From NCBI GenBank assembly GCA_022494885.1, contig JAGVSM010003730.1:186001-250000 (forward strand): a stretch of 64,000 nucleotides of DNA. The letters are read 5' to 3'. Below the pieces are notes generated by a model. That model made no database searches, was not told the DNA's origin, and saw only the letters and a program-made list of their open reading frames with translations. Positions 63,922 to 64,000 of the stretch are shown piece after piece. The DNA is from Micrasema longulum. Taxonomy: Eukaryota > Arthropoda > Insecta > Trichoptera > Brachycentridae. Position 1 is the stretch's first letter, and every line of letters starts with the position of its first letter. A program made the translations under genes and the position numbers.

Positions 63922-64000
63922 CTGCATTGAAACATTACTTTTTAAAATTAAATTAATTTAAAACGACTTACAGTTCTGTAGCTACTGTCGTGGATTCGTG

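Overview
The window looks like gene-poor, AT-rich nuclear DNA from an arthropod, most likely an insect. I recognise no host protein-coding gene, rRNA or free-standing tRNA gene. The organism call is inference: it rests on the mix of non-LTR retrotransposons (Jockey-like, RTE-like with the RRLRWLGHVLRM-type C-terminus, and an L2/CR1-like element), Penelope-like elements (PLEs), tRNA-derived SINEs and short inverted-repeat elements. Nearly all longer ORFs are 5'-truncated, frameshifted or antisense pieces of these elements.

Layout. 1-8.1 kb: LINE 3' ends (1.1-2.25, 4.56-5.94, 7.35-8.1 kb), a PLE C-terminal tail (2.77-3.0 kb) and a SINE-D copy. 8.3-8.8 kb: an unexplained, diverged repeat with four units. 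8.8-18.4 kb: family E foldback repeats, RTE-like LINE tails on the minus strand, and at 17.0-17.55 kb an inverted-repeat element whose two arms each carry an outward-facing hammerhead-ribozyme-like motif. 18.2-30 kb: SINE-A, -B, -C and -D copies and minus-strand Jockey-like LINEs. 30-33.8 kb: repeat family F, a PLE fragment with a GIY-YIG endonuclease region plus a hammerhead motif, and another hammerhead-like motif at 33.46 kb. 34-43 kb: LINE fragments, including an L2-like RT tail ending in its YADD box, plus SINEs. 43-51 kb: the most nested part, with a pogo/Tigger-like MITE inside family F, SINE-B inside a Jockey-like LINE, a LINE inside family F, a second PLE terminus with an inverted junction, and a LINE inserted in another LINE. 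51-64 kb: SINE-C with an upstream module, RTE-like LINE tails, a CAGGGT-ended MITE and a composite inverted repeat at 63.3-63.9 kb.

Family names used here (local to this annotation). SINE-A: tRNA-like head ending ...CCACTCTACCCCA with tail GTTGAAAATGGCCCTC. SINE-B: head GGCCTCCGTGGTTTAGTGG with 3' end GGCCTCCTGGCCTG. SINE-C: head GTGGTCAGCGCGTTTGCC with a tail about GTGCGGAAA. SINE-D: tRNA-like head AGTTGGTTAGACGTCTAAC. E: foldback repeat containing AGGCAACGCCTG. F: a dispersed repeat of about 600 bp starting TTGTGTGGCTGTGATGTCAC. G: an inverted pair 12 kb apart. H: a 130-bp arm repeat. M: a 100-bp module next to SINE-C heads.

The best candidate for something unusual is the set of hammerhead-like motifs in at least three sequence families. 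All have the order CTGANGA, one extra base, a GC-rich stem, GAAA, a near-palindromic short stem III and a cleavable GUC or GUA. In the 17-kb foldback element both arms keep a complementary stem I.
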